Source: an uncultured Prevotella sp. (GTDB lineage: Bacteria; Bacteroidota; Bacteroidia; Bacteroidales; Bacteroidaceae). From it: DNA of 64,000 nucleotides. The stretch spans positions 124,001 through 188,000 of the forward strand of contig CALUGQ010000001.1 in assembly GCA_944320235.1 (NCBI GenBank), in the 5' to 3' direction. Position numbers and translations under genes: made by a program. The first letter of the stretch is position 1. Each line of letters begins with the position of its first letter. The notes beneath the pieces are model-generated. The model did not search any database. It was not told the origin of the DNA and saw nothing but the letters and a program-made list of their open reading frames with translations. Below are positions 36,601 through 44,582 of the stretch, piece by piece.

Positions 36601-38273
36601 CCCCCGGCAAGGGTGGCATCGGCCTCGACCCGGCCCACGCCCAGCGAGCCGTAGACGAGCGTGTCGACCGCCGCCGTGGCCTGCAGGCGGCATGAGGGGG
36701 CGAGGAAGTCGAATCCGCGCCCTTCGGCCTCGGCCCGGCACGTCACGGTAAAGAGCGAGTCGCCGGGCAGGAAGTGCGCCACGTCGAGCCCGGCCACGTC
36801 CAGCGTCGCGCGGTAAGCCTCGGTGTCTGTGTCCAGGCGGCCGTCGAGCTTCACGCTGCCGCGGCCCTCACGGAGGGTCAGCGCGGCTGTGTAAGCACTG
36901 CCGTCGGCCCCCACCCGTCCCTCGAGAGCCATGCCCCCGGGTATGCGGAACGAGGGCTGTGGCCCGGCGAGGGCCGTGACGAAGCCTAGGTTCTCGGTGC
37001 GCCCGCGCAGGCGGATGTCGGCCTTCAGCCTCTCGGGCGAGGTGACATTGGCGGCCGAGCCCGTGGCCGACAGGCGGAATGCCGTTGGCAGACTGACATC
37101 GACGCCGGTTATGTCGAGCTGGCGCACGGTGCCGCTGAGCGTGGCGCGCAGGCTTACCGGGCGGTTGGGATAGGAGCGCACGAACTGCGCTGGCAACTCC
37201 CCGGCGAAGCGCATCACGTCTTGCTTACCGATGTTGGCCAGCAGGCGCAGCTCCAGCCGGCCGGGGTTGCGTTCGTCCATGACGCTGAAGTCCATGGCGG
37301 CCTGGGCGCGCAAGTCGGAGTCGGGCGTGCGCAGCGTGAGCGCAGGCAGGCTGAGCCTCACCGAGTCCATGCTCACCTGCCCAGAGAGGTCGGCCAGCTT
37401 GAGACCGCTCTTCTCCTCCATGCGGCAGTACCTGAGGTTGAGCCGCGTCAGCGGGGCTTCGTACACAACGGAGTCGATGCCTATCTCTATGCCGCTGAGG
37501 GCTATGTGGTTGGGGTCGAGCCCTGAGGTGCGCGGGGCGTAGTTGTTGTCGTAAGAGGCGCTGCCCCCGGCCCACTCCACGGCGGCCACGGTGTAGCGGC
37601 CGCGCTCAAGGTCAACCACGGCGCGGCGGCCCGTGAGCCTGTCTATGCCGGCCCGCACGCCGATGGTGTCGCCCGGCGTGCTGAGGGCTATGGCGGTGCG
37701 CACGATGTCGAGGCGGCCGACGTATATCTTCCACGGCACGGTGGCCGAGGCCGTGTCGGGCGGGGTCACGGTGTCGCACAGCTCTATGCTCACGCTGGCG
37801 TCGCTGAGGCTGGCGCTGCCCACCTCGGCCACGCCCGCCGCGAGGTCGATGCCGCGGCTGCTGAGGCTCAGCCGGCCTATGCTGCCCCTGATGCGGGCCG
37901 TCGCCACGAGGCCGGCGGTGTTCAGCCGGGCGTCTTCAAGCTCAAGGGCATCCACCGTGACCTTGCTGTGCAGCAGCTGGCCCAGGCCAACGTCGACCAC
38001 AAGCCGCCCCACGTCGGCTATCGTGTCGCGCCGCCCGGGCAGCGAGTCGCTGGGCTGCGTCACGCGGAAACCGTATATGCCGAGGTCGAGCGGGAACACG
38101 AGCGACACGCGGCCTACGCTGATGTCCATGCCCGTGGCCCCAGAGGCGGCCTTCACAACCTGCTGCACCGCCCAGTTCTGCACGGGCGGAACGTAGAGCA
38201 GGGCCGCCAGCACAACAAACAGGACGACGGGGGCAAGCAGTATGCCGAGTATCCACAGCAGGGTCTTCTTCAT
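33636..38273 (-). CDS. tamB: TamB: translocation and assembly module, inner-membrane-anchored
   Basis: The 1545-residue protein starts MKKTLLWILGILLAPVVLF, an uncleaved anchor, and continues as a very long region of repeated beta strands typical of TamB/AsmA-like bridge proteins. The last 400 residues contain the DUF490 domain that packs into the barrel (for example SLPTAFRLSATG in the middle and EYRLDQSAQRYVRLFYN at the end). The ATG at 38273 is preferred: the frame is open 124 codons upstream but contains the promoter and repeat array F. TamB is believed to form a hydrophobic groove across the periplasm for phospholipid or protein transport. It overlaps tamL by 17 bases. Confidence 0.9.
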   Translation of the reverse strand: MKKTLLWILGILLAPVVLFVVLAALLYVPPVQNWAVQQVVKAASGATGMDISVGRVSLVFPLDLGIYGFRVTQPSDSLPGRRDTIADVGRLVVDVGLGQLLHSKVTVDALELEDARLNTAGLVATARIRGSIGRLSLSSRGIDLAAGVAEVGSASLSDASVSIELCDTVTPPDTASATVPWKIYVGRLDIVRTAIALSTPGDTIGVRAGIDRLTGRRAVVDLERGRYTVAAVEWAGGSASYDNNYAPRTSGLDPNHIALSGIEIGIDSVVYEAPLTRLNLRYCRMEEKSGLKLADLSGQVSMDSVRLSLPALTLRTPDSDLRAQAAMDFSVMDERNPGRLELRLLANIGKQDVMRFAGELPAQFVRSYPNRPVSLRATLSGTVRQLDITGVDVSLPTAFRLSATGSAANVTSPERLKADIRLRGRTENLGFVTALAGPQPSFRIPGGMALEGRVGADGSAYTAALTLREGRGSVKLDGRLDTDTEAYRATLDVAGLDVAHFLPGDSLFTVTCRAEAEGRGFDFLAPSCRLQATAAVDTLVYGSLGVGRVEADATLAGGKGHVSLTGTGELFEGSLDVHALLSRAKVRTTVVADLRNADLYRLHLADNPLSTGLCAHLDFASDMKQSHSLKGSVGDIRIESGKMAFHPTDISMDISTSPDTTWAMVSSGSLDLQLAARGGYEAMLAQVDRLMAEAERQREEKIIDQSRLSRLLPHLRLRLVSGDGNPFANFLKTKGVIFDDLLLSLNSSPERGLNGNMHLYSLMVDSTMIDTVRFFMVQDSVSRVRFVGKVANRKDNPQLAFTTLFNGFYYETEAGLDARFYDAADSLGAYIGARAEMRDSGINVSLMPEKPILGYKAFNLNKDNYIFMGRDKRVSARVDLIADDYTGVKIYSADENKDALQDITVSLNKFDLDKITAVMPFVPRLGGLLFGDFHVIQDKKERLTVMSDLSVSDFSFEQSYIGNISSEFAYMMRDSASHFVGARINHDDNEVGLLRGKYTGEDGGTLDATLDMNRLPLALVNGFIPDRLMALSGYADGKLTVSGAVSAPKIDGEVRLDSSYITSVPYGLRLRMDNDPVRIVGSNLLFENFTLYSHNDSPLNINGSVDFSDPARMALELQMRAQNYQLINAKKRPRSVAYGKGFVNFTGRIGGTLDRLSMRGRLDVLGTTDLTYVLTDSPLSSDDRLSEIVTFTDFRDTTTVVKSSAPQLGGLDMELMLNIEQGARIMCALNADQSNYINLEGGGELRLVYSDMDNFQLYGRYTLNEGEMKYALPIIPLKTFHIQQGSYIEFAGNVMNPRLNITATEQVKANVANESGSSRTVLFDCGVKVTKTLQDMGLEFTVDAPEDLTLKNELAAMSVEQRGKVAVTMLTTGMYLADGNTGGFSMNNALNSFLQSEINNITNSAMKSIDMSVGIDQNSDAAGNTSTDYSFQFAKRFWNNRFSFIIGGKVSSGNDNTATGTQNEAFIDNVSLEYRLDQSAQRYVRLFYNKNADDLLEGEITQYGAGFVWRKKMQSLGELFDFRTKKRKQRDEAANDSTKTDEKDD

Positions 38274-38374
38274 CTCTACAACACTTAACAAACTATGCGC
38301 TGGCAGCCACAAGCACGCCCCTTGCCGCCACTGAAAGGGCTTGGGCATACGCGCCTGGCTGCGATTGGCATAGG

Positions 38375-38382
38375 CAAAGATA
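38375..38382 (-). promoter_or_regulatory. -7 box of the tamB-tamL operon
   Basis: The minus strand reads TATCTTTG, about 100 bases upstream of the tamB ATG. There is no TTG at the usual -33 distance. Confidence 0.5.
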
Positions 38383-38640
38383 AGGAAAAATATTGAAAGC
38401 GGGCCGCATCGGGAGGAAAATTTGATTGACAGGCGGGCAAAACGGAACAAAGCGGGCATCCGGAAACTGCCGAAGCAACGCAACGGAGCACAATGCATGG
38501 CCCGGCGCAGTCCGCTCTGTGTCGTGATATTTCCTGGAAAACAGCACCGCCTGCACCGAACGAAACAGAAACGGAGACGGCAGGAAAACGCTGGAAAGCT
38601 GGTTGCACCGGGCCAAACGCACCCCGTCGCAATGCGGAAC

Positions 38641-38700
38641 GCCACGTTTTGCCGTTTAAAACGGGCTGTTCAGCAAGCCTGAACGGTATGTTCCGCAAGC
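38641..38700 (+). repeat. 22-bp periodic repeat array F
   Basis: CGTTTT (38645), TGTTCA (38667) and TGTTCC (38689) are 22 bases apart, in the contexts GCCACGTTTTG, CGGGCTGTTCA and ACGGTATGTTCC. It is more divergent than the other arrays but has the same period. Confidence 0.55.
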
Positions 38701-38826
38701 TTTGACAAAGCCGCGCAAGCCTGCGAACAGCCACATTTAAACAACGACACAAAAGCAATCGCAGCCAAGATACAGCAAGAGATACGTGCAAACAACTAAA
38801 AGTCAGCCGTTTACACGAAATGAAAC

Positions 38827-38880
38827 GAGAATCGCGCATTTGCCTCTGCCACGCCGGCCGGATGCAAATGCGCGATTCTC
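38827..38880. repeat. 54-bp palindromic element, copy 1
   Basis: GAGAATCGCGCATTTGC (38827-38843) and GCAAATGCGCGATTCTC (38864-38880) form a perfect 17-base-pair stem with a 20-base loop. It lies 60 bases after the pseudouridine synthase stop (minus strand) and is followed there by TTTCATTTC, so it may also end that transcript. A related 54-bp copy lies at 51814-51867. Confidence 0.8.
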
Positions 38881-38940
38881 ACGCAACTGTTTGTAATGAT
38901 ATTTCTGCCTTGCCACACAGCTGCGAGCATCGAGCAGTGG

Positions 38941-39630
38941 CTAAAGCACCGCCTCGCCCGCCGCAGCGGCAAGCTCGCGCCACAGCCTGTCGGCAGGCAG
39001 CGGAGCCTCGACGGCCACGCGCTCGCGGCTCACGGGGTGGACAAACTCCACTCGGCGAGCCAGCAGCGAGATACTTCCGTCGGGGTTGCTGCGCGGCGCG
39101 CCATACTTAAGGTCGCCCTTGATGGGGCATCCCATGGCGGCAAGCTGGCAGCGTATCTGGTGGTGGCGGCCCGTGAGGAGCGCCACTTCGAGCAGGCGGT
39201 AGTTCTCGCCGCGGCCTATCACGCGGTAGCGCAGCACGGCCCGCTTGGCCCCCGGCACCTCGCGCGGGTAGGCGTAGCTCTTGTTCTGCCGCTCGTTGCG
39301 CACGAGCCAGTGCTCGAGCGTGGCCTCGGGCGCGGGCGGCTCGTCGCGCACTATGGCCCAGTAGGTCTTGTGCACATCGCCCTTGCGGAACATCTCGTTA
39401 AGCCGCGCCAAGGCTTTCGACGTGCGCGCCAGCACCACCACTCCCGCCACTGGGCGGTCGAGCCTGTGGGCCACGCCGAGGAACACGTTGCCGGGCTTGG
39501 CGTAGCGCTCCTTGATGTAAGCCTTGACATCGTCGGCCAGCGTGCGGTCGCCGGTTTTGTCGCCCTGCACTATCTCTCCGGGCGCCTTGCTGACGATGAT
39601 TATATGGTTGTCTTCGTAAAGTACCTGCAC
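38941..39630 (-). CDS. RluA-family pseudouridine synthase
   Basis: The frame is open from an ATG at 39729, but that codon lies in the loop of a strong terminator hairpin, so the GTG at 39630 (VQVLYEDNHIIIVSK, the usual family start) is chosen, giving 229 residues. The catalytic motif AHRLDRPVAGVVV carries the essential aspartate. The C-terminal TGRHHQIRCQLAAMGCPI is the other family signature. There is no S4 domain. It isomerises uridine to pseudouridine in rRNA or tRNA; the target base is not predictable. It is read in the same direction as fabG, with a terminator between them. Confidence 0.85.
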   Translation of the reverse strand: MQVLYEDNHIIIVSKAPGEIVQGDKTGDRTLADDVKAYIKERYAKPGNVFLGVAHRLDRPVAGVVVLARTSKALARLNEMFRKGDVHKTYWAIVRDEPPAPEATLEHWLVRNERQNKSYAYPREVPGAKRAVLRYRVIGRGENYRLLEVALLTGRHHQIRCQLAAMGCPIKGDLKYGAPRSNPDGSISLLARRVEFVHPVSRERVAVEAPLPADRLWRELAAAAGEAVL

Positions 39631-39714
39631 TTGTGTTGAATCGCAATTAATGGCACAATGCCCTGGAAAAAGATGATTCACGACCCGCACCCCCGCCGCA
39701 GCAGACTGCGGCGA

Positions 39715-39745
39715 GGCTGCGACGCCCATGCGTGGCGTCGCAGCC
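39715..39745 (-). terminator. Hairpin downstream of fabG
   Basis: GGCTGCGACGCC (39715-39726) pairs perfectly with GGCGTCGCAGCC (39734-39745), a 12-base-pair stem with a 7-base loop. It is the strongest of several stems in a structured gap. Confidence 0.75.
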
Positions 39746-39781
39746 TGTCAGTGATTGCGGATTGTGAATCGGTGGCTTGAA

Positions 39782-40528
39782 CTACATGTTCATTCCGCCG
39801 TCAACCTGGATGACCTGGCCGGATATGTAGCTCGACATGTCAGAAGCGAGGAAGGTGGCGCAGTCGGCGATGTCTTCCACAGTGCCGCCGCGGCGCAACG
39901 GAATCTTGCTTATCCACTCCTTGCGTATGTCGTCGGGCAGTGCCTGCGTCATGGCCGTGTCGATGAAGCCCGGGGCGATGGCGTTGGCGCGTATGCCCTT
40001 GGGGCCCATCTCCTGCCCGATGCTCTTGGCAAGGGCTATGAGGCCTGCCTTGGAGGCGGCGTAGTTAGCCTGCCCTGCGTTGCCGTGGACGCCCACCACC
40101 GAAGCCATGTTGATGATGGAGCCTTTGCGCTGGCGCATCATCACCGGCACGCAGGCGTGGATGAAGTTGAACGCGCTCTTCAGGTTGACAGCGATGACGG
40201 CATCCCACTGGGCCTCGGTCATGCGGAGCATGAGGCCGTCCTTGGTTATCCCGGCGTTGTTCACGAGGATGTCGATCGAGCCGAACTCCTCCTTCACCTG
40301 CTTCACCACCTCTTCCGTCTGGGCGAAGTCGGCGGCGTTGCTGGCGTATCCCTTAGCCTTTACGCCCTTGGCGGCTATCTCGGCCTCGGTGGCCTTGCCG
40401 TTCTCGTCGATTACGAGGTCTGTGAATGCGATGTTAGCGCCTTCTTCGGCGAACTTGAGCGCGATGGCCTTGCCAATGCCGCGCGCGGCCCCGGTTATCA
40501 GGGCCGTCTTACCTGTGAGTAATCCCAT
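39782..40528 (-). CDS. fabG: 3-oxoacyl-[acyl-carrier-protein] reductase
   Basis: The 248-residue short-chain dehydrogenase has the NADP-binding TGAARGIG at residues 12-19, NNAG at 90-93 and the catalytic set Asn115, Ser143, Tyr156 and Lys160. The length, the start MGLLTGKTALITG and the end YISGQVIQVDGGMNM are those of FabG. It reduces 3-oxoacyl-ACP during fatty acid elongation in the cytoplasm. A TetR-type regulator gene ends 62 bases upstream on the same strand and the two are probably co-transcribed. Confidence 0.93.
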   Translation of the reverse strand: MGLLTGKTALITGAARGIGKAIALKFAEEGANIAFTDLVIDENGKATEAEIAAKGVKAKGYASNAADFAQTEEVVKQVKEEFGSIDILVNNAGITKDGLMLRMTEAQWDAVIAVNLKSAFNFIHACVPVMMRQRKGSIINMASVVGVHGNAGQANYAASKAGLIALAKSIGQEMGPKGIRANAIAPGFIDTAMTQALPDDIRKEWISKIPLRRGGTVEDIADCATFLASDMSSYISGQVIQVDGGMNM

Positions 40529-40590
40529 GATGTCTGTATGTTAAAAATAGTGTTACTTGTTTGTCATTGCCATGCAGTGCGCGGCAGCCG

Positions 40591-41184
40591 TCACTTTATC
40601 AGCCGCTTGCCCAGCGCGCCGTAGACCACCTTGGCCACCAGGGGGCGGCTCGTCTCCTCGGTCATGCCGTGCCCCAGGCGCCCGTATATGTATGGCACCT
40701 CAAGCCCCTTGATGCAGTAGTGGGTGATGTCGGCCACGAGGTCTATGTTGTCTATGTCGAACTCGCCGTCGGCCTTGCCGTCGGCATAGACCTTGCGGAA
40801 CAGCTCTATCTCGTCCTCGTCAAACTTCTTGCGCACCTTCTCAACCATCCATATGTTGCGGAAGAACTCGGCGCGCAGGTTGCCATTGCGCACGACTGTC
40901 TCCTTTATCATGCTCAGGTGGGTGTAAATAAGCTCTATGATTTTGTCCTGGGGGCTTATCTTCTTGGCCGCGACCTCGTCCAGCTTGTCAGAAAGGCGCT
41001 CCAGTTCCGACTCAATCACGGCGTAGTAAACGTCTTCCTTGCTCTTGAAGTAAGTGTAAAGCGTGCGCCTGCCCTTGCCGGAAGCCACGGCTATATCGTT
41101 CATGGTGGTGCCGTCAATGCCGTTCTTGGCAAAGAGCTGACGGGCTATGTCCACAAGTTTCTGCCTTGTCTTCAATATCGACAT
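40591..41184 (-). CDS. TetR/AcrR-family transcriptional regulator, next to fabG
   Basis: The 197-residue protein starts TRQKLVDIARQLFAKNGID and TTMNDIAVASGKGRRTLYTYF, the TetR helix-turn-helix (residues 5-52). The remaining helical part would bind a ligand. Because it is paired with fabG it may control fatty acid synthesis, but this is inference from position and ligand identity is unknown. It has a well-formed promoter, so it may autoregulate the unit. Confidence 0.88.
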   Translation of the reverse strand: MSILKTRQKLVDIARQLFAKNGIDGTTMNDIAVASGKGRRTLYTYFKSKEDVYYAVIESELERLSDKLDEVAAKKISPQDKIIELIYTHLSMIKETVVRNGNLRAEFFRNIWMVEKVRKKFDEDEIELFRKVYADGKADGEFDIDNIDLVADITHYCIKGLEVPYIYGRLGHGMTEETSRPLVAKVVYGALGKRLIK

Positions 41185-41241
41185 ACGCTACAATCCTCCA
41201 TGATTAATGTTCAACGGCTTGCACATTGAGTTTGACGTGTG

Positions 41242-41273
41242 CAAAAGTATAAATTAAATTTCAGTTGAGCAAA
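41242..41273 (-). promoter_or_regulatory. Promoter of tetR-fabG
   Basis: The minus strand reads TACTTTTG at 41249-41242 and TTTG at 41273-41270, with 20 bases between them, a near-ideal arrangement. The start codon is about 58 bases downstream. Confidence 0.75.
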
Positions 41274-41453
41274 TAAAAAGCCGAGAAAAAGCGGGCCGCT
41301 TGCATCTGCAAGCACGCTCCCGGCACCATGAGGCAATGCCACGGCAATCCGCAAACTACCATAAATAAAATATGTGTAAAGGCCATGATGGCCTGCCACA
41401 GGCTCTAAAACGCAGGCCAAAGTGTAAATAAACACTAAAAATAAAGCGAATGC

Positions 41454-41484
41454 TTGCATGGGAACGGAAAAGTTTGTACCTTTG
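41454..41484 (+). promoter_or_regulatory. Promoter of initiator tRNA-Met
   Basis: TTG at 41454-41456 and TACCTTTG at 41477-41484 are 20 bases apart. The tRNA begins 24 bases after the -7 box. Confidence 0.75.
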
Positions 41485-41507
41485 CACTCGCAAAACAGAA
41501 ATGACAT

Positions 41508-41580
41508 CGCGGAGTGGAGCAGTTGGTAGCTCGCCAGGCTCATAACCTGGAGGTCGCATGTTCGAATCCTGCCTCCGCAA
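41508..41580 (+). tRNA. tRNA-Met (CAT), initiator type
   Basis: The acceptor stem CGCGGAG pairs with CTCCGCA except for a C-A mismatch at the first position, the hallmark of initiator tRNA. The D-arm is GGAGCAGTTGGTAGCTC, the anticodon arm CCAGG/CCTGG with loop CTCATAA (anticodon CAT) and the T-arm GCATG-like with TTCGAAT. CCA is not encoded. The anticodon stem has only two of the three G-C pairs of the E. coli initiator next to the loop. Confidence 0.9.
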
Positions 41581-41674
41581 CAACAGTCGGGCATTGTGTT
41601 GTTCTTCAGCATGATGCCCGCTTTCTTTTTGCCCGGCAACCGCCCGGAAACAACACCAACCCGCAAGCAACACG

Positions 41675-42976
41675 ATGGAACACAAGGCCGCAATGACTCT
41701 CTTCGAGCTTAACAACATGGTGCGCTCTGCCGTAGAGGGCGCGCTGAGGGATGAGTATTGGGTGGAAGCCGAGCTGTCGGAAGCACGCGAATCGCGCGGG
41801 CATTGCTACATGGAACTGGTAGAGAAAGCCCCCGGCAGCAACACACCCACGGCACGGGCATCGGCAAAATGCTGGCGGCAGACGTGGGCTTTGCTGCGCC
41901 CTTACTTCGAAAACACCACCGGGCAGACGCTCCACCCGGGCATGAAAGTGCTGCTGCAGGTGTACGCACAGTTCCACGAGGCTTACGGATTCTCATGGAT
42001 CGTAACCGACATCGACCCCACTTACACCATAGGCGACATGGCCCGCAAGCGCCAGGAAATCATCCGCCGACTGAAGGAAGAGGGCGTTTTCGACCTCAAC
42101 AAGGAACTGGAGCTGCCGCTGTTCACGCAGCGCATCGCAGTGATATCGAGCGAGACGGCCGCCGGCTACGGCGACTTCTGCAACCAGCTGGCCGACAACG
42201 GCCACGGCTACAGGTTCACCACACGCCTCTTCCCGGCCGTGATGCAAGGCGAGCAGGTGGAGCAAAGCATCATCGCCGCGCTCAACCGGATCAACGACGA
42301 GGCCGACTCTTTCGACTGCGCGGTAATCATCCGCGGCGGCGGGGCTACGAGTGACATGTCCGGTTTCGACACCCTCGCGCTGGCGGAGAACGTCGCCAAC
42401 TTCCCGCTCCCGGTCATAACAGGCATCGGCCACGACCGCGACGAGTCGGTGCTCGACATGATTTCGCATACAAGCGTGAAGACCCCGACCGCCGCAGCGG
42501 CACTGCTCGTGAGCCGCCTCGTGGCCGTTGAGGAGCGCATAGAAAACTGCAGGGAGCGCATAACGCGCTCCGTCACCGCCACGATAGGCCGCGAGAGCCG
42601 GCGCATGGCGGCCCTGTCGGGGCGCATACCGGCACTTTTCACCATTGCGAAAACACGCCATGAGGCCCGCATAAGCATTTTCTCAGAACGCCTGAAAGCC
42701 GCCGCCAGGCAGCATGTTGACAGGCAAAGCCACCGCATCGACATCATGGCACAAGGCATGGCGCCAGCAGCCGCGCGCCTGGTAGCCAAGGCCCGCCACG
42801 CCGTAGAGCTGCTTGAGCAACGCGCCAAGGCCCTCGACCCCGCCCTGCTGCTGCGGCGCGGCTACAGCATAACGCTCAGCCATGGGCGCGCCGTGCGCGA
42901 CGCCGCATCGCTCAGAAGCGGCGACGAGATAGAAACCAGGCTTGACAAAGGCATAATAAAATCGACCGTAAAATGA
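41675..42976 (+). CDS. xseA: Exodeoxyribonuclease VII large subunit
   Basis: The 433-residue protein has the OB-fold N-domain (residues 1-110, with WVEAELSEARESRGHCYMELVEK) and the catalytic domain containing RIAVISSETAAGYGDF, IIRGGGATSDMSGFD and FPLPVITGIGHDRDESVLD, where the conserved glycine and aspartate residues define XseA. A coiled-coil region with AAARQHVDRQSHR follows near the C-terminus. With XseB it degrades single-stranded DNA to short oligonucleotides in repair. The stop overlaps the small-subunit start by four bases. Confidence 0.95.
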   Translation: MEHKAAMTLFELNNMVRSAVEGALRDEYWVEAELSEARESRGHCYMELVEKAPGSNTPTARASAKCWRQTWALLRPYFENTTGQTLHPGMKVLLQVYAQFHEAYGFSWIVTDIDPTYTIGDMARKRQEIIRRLKEEGVFDLNKELELPLFTQRIAVISSETAAGYGDFCNQLADNGHGYRFTTRLFPAVMQGEQVEQSIIAALNRINDEADSFDCAVIIRGGGATSDMSGFDTLALAENVANFPLPVITGIGHDRDESVLDMISHTSVKTPTAAAALLVSRLVAVEERIENCRERITRSVTATIGRESRRMAALSGRIPALFTIAKTRHEARISIFSERLKAAARQHVDRQSHRIDIMAQGMAPAAARLVAKARHAVELLEQRAKALDPALLLRRGYSITLSHGRAVRDAASLRSGDEIETRLDKGIIKSTVK

Positions 42977-43176
42977 CAAACAGCATGAAATACGAAGAGG
43001 CCATGCGCGAACTGGAGCGCATCGTGGCACGCATGGAGAACGACGAGCCCGACATCGACTCGCTGGGCGAACAGCTCCGCCGAGCACAGCAGCTGATAAA
43101 GATGTGCAAGGCCAAGCTCACCAAGGCCGACGAGGAGATAAAGGAGATACTCAGCGACAGCGAGGCGGAAGCATGA
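42973..43176 (+). CDS. xseB: Exodeoxyribonuclease VII small subunit
   Basis: The 67-residue helical protein has the XseB pattern YEEAMRELERIVARMENDEP, followed by a second helix LGEQLRRAQQLIKMC. The start at 42973 overlaps xseA in an ATGA; an ATG at 42985 could also be used. It stabilises the large subunit. It is followed by a strong terminator. Confidence 0.93.
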   Translation: MTNSMKYEEAMRELERIVARMENDEPDIDSLGEQLRRAQQLIKMCKAKLTKADEEIKEILSDSEAEA

Positions 43177-43265
43177 CACAGCCCGACGCGTACACGGATT
43201 AAGCATTGCAGGGCGCCACGGCGGCCAGGCGGGCGCCCCCAGGCGCAACAAGCAACGCTGCACTC

Positions 43266-43304
43266 AGCGCCAAAAGGATGCCCCGCAGGCATCCTTTTGG
43301 CGCT
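43266..43304 (+). terminator. Terminator of xseA-xseB
   Basis: A perfect 17-base-pair stem, AGCGCCAAAAGGATGCC (43266-43282) with its complement at 43288-43304, with a five-base loop. The stem carries an internal A/T run that gives TTTT on the 3' side, so it works in either direction. Confidence 0.88.
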
Positions 43305-43373
43305 TCAAGGCACAAAAAAGATGCCCCACGAGGCAAAAATATTACAGCACAAACGATTTTTGCCACCTTTTAG

Positions 43374-43404
43374 TTGCTACCATACAAGAATTTGCTTACC
43401 TTTG
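43374..43404 (+). promoter_or_regulatory. Promoter of ilvE
   Basis: TTG at 43374-43376 and TACCTTTG at 43397-43404 are 20 bases apart, 105 bases before the start codon. Confidence 0.72.
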
Positions 43405-43509
43405 CCTCTGCTTACAGGGCGCGGCAGCCTGCAGCACTGCCAAAGCCCGGCCGCACCGGATTACGGTGCAAGCTGAGGCAAGGATTACATCACAAAAACA
43501 AGTCACGAT

Positions 43510-44532
43510 ATGAAGAACATCGACTGGGGCAACCTGTCCTTCGGCTACAAGCCGACCGACTACAACGTCCGCTGCTACTATCGTAACGGGCAATGGGGCG
43601 AGATTGAGATCTGCTCCGACGAGTATATAAACATGCACATGGCCGCAACGTGCCTGCACTACGGGCAGGAAGCCTTCGAGGGACTGAAGGCTTACCGCTG
43701 CCCCGACGGCAAGGTGCGCGTGTTCCGCATGGACGAAAACGCCGCAAGGCTGCAGTCTACGTGCCGCGGGATAATGATGCCCGAAGTGCCGACGGAACTG
43801 TTCGAGGAGATGGTGAAGAAGGTTGTGCGCCTCAACCAGGAGTACATACCGACCTACGAGAGCGGTGCCACGCTCTACATACGCCCGCTCCTAGTGGGCA
43901 TGACGGCCCAGGTGGGAGTCCACCCCGCATCAGAATACCTGTTCCTCATATTCGTAACGCCCGTAGGCCCCTACTTCAAGGGGGGCTTCGCCACCAACCC
44001 CTACGTCATCATACGCGACTACGACCGCGCCGCCCCGCTCGGAACGGGATGCTACAAGGTGGGCGGCAACTACGCCGCATCGATGAAGGCGAACCACATA
44101 GCCCACGAGAAGGGCTACGCCTGCGAGTTCTACCTCGACGCTAAAGAGAAGAAATACATGGACGAGTGCGGCGCGGCAAACTTCTTCGGGATAAAGAACA
44201 ACACATACGTCACGCCCAAGTCGACCAGCATACTGCCCAGCATCACCAACAAGAGCCTCATGCAGCTGGCCGAAGACTTCGGCATGACGGTGGAGCGCAG
44301 GCACATACCCGAGGAGGAGCTTGAGACGTTCGAGGAGGCCGGGGCCTGCGGCACGGCTGCCGTGATATCCCCCATATCATACATCGACGACCTTGACACC
44401 GGCAAGCGATACACCTTCAGCAAGGACGGGAAGCCGGGGCCGATATCCACCAAGCTCTACAACCACCTGCGCGGCATACAGTACGGCACCGAGGAAGACA
44501 AGCACGGCTGGACGACGGTGGTGATAGAGTGA
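43510..44532 (+). CDS. ilvE: Branched-chain amino acid aminotransferase
   Basis: The 340-residue fold-IV aminotransferase carries EAFEGLKAYRC, YIRPLLVGM and GTGCYKVGGNYAAS, where Lys183 forms the internal aldimine with pyridoxal phosphate. The length and the ECGAANFFGI segment fit IlvE of the BCAT-II subgroup. It catalyses the last step of valine, leucine and isoleucine synthesis and the first of their degradation. It has its own promoter; ferritin follows 50 bases later with no obvious terminator between them. Confidence 0.93.
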   Translation: MKNIDWGNLSFGYKPTDYNVRCYYRNGQWGEIEICSDEYINMHMAATCLHYGQEAFEGLKAYRCPDGKVRVFRMDENAARLQSTCRGIMMPEVPTELFEEMVKKVVRLNQEYIPTYESGATLYIRPLLVGMTAQVGVHPASEYLFLIFVTPVGPYFKGGFATNPYVIIRDYDRAAPLGTGCYKVGGNYAASMKANHIAHEKGYACEFYLDAKEKKYMDECGAANFFGIKNNTYVTPKSTSILPSITNKSLMQLAEDFGMTVERRHIPEEELETFEEAGACGTAAVISPISYIDDLDTGKRYTFSKDGKPGPISTKLYNHLRGIQYGTEEDKHGWTTVVIE

Positions 44533-44582
44533 CGCGGCCGCGACACAACAAGACAACAACTCACATAAAAACAGATACCATT

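Larger units (their letters stand above)
38274..38940. other. Intergenic region without a gene (667 bases)
   Basis: It contains the tamB -7 box, 22-bp repeat array F (about 38641-38700) and a 54-bp palindrome at 38827-38880. The rest shows nothing recognisable. Confidence 0.7.
41185..41674. other. Intergenic region (490 bases) with initiator tRNA-Met
   Basis: It contains the tetR-fabG promoter, the initiator tRNA with its promoter, and a stretch of about 95 bases before xseA. No protein gene is seen. Confidence 0.75.
43177..43509. other. Intergenic region without a gene (333 bases)
   Basis: It contains the xseB terminator (43266-43304) and the ilvE promoter (43374-43404). Otherwise nothing is seen. 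Confidence 0.7.

Noticed and set aside
38274-38645. A 124-residue N-terminal extension of TamB.
   Set aside because: The extension is open by chance; it includes the tamB -7 box and runs into array F, and the MKKTLLWILGI start gives a proper membrane anchor.
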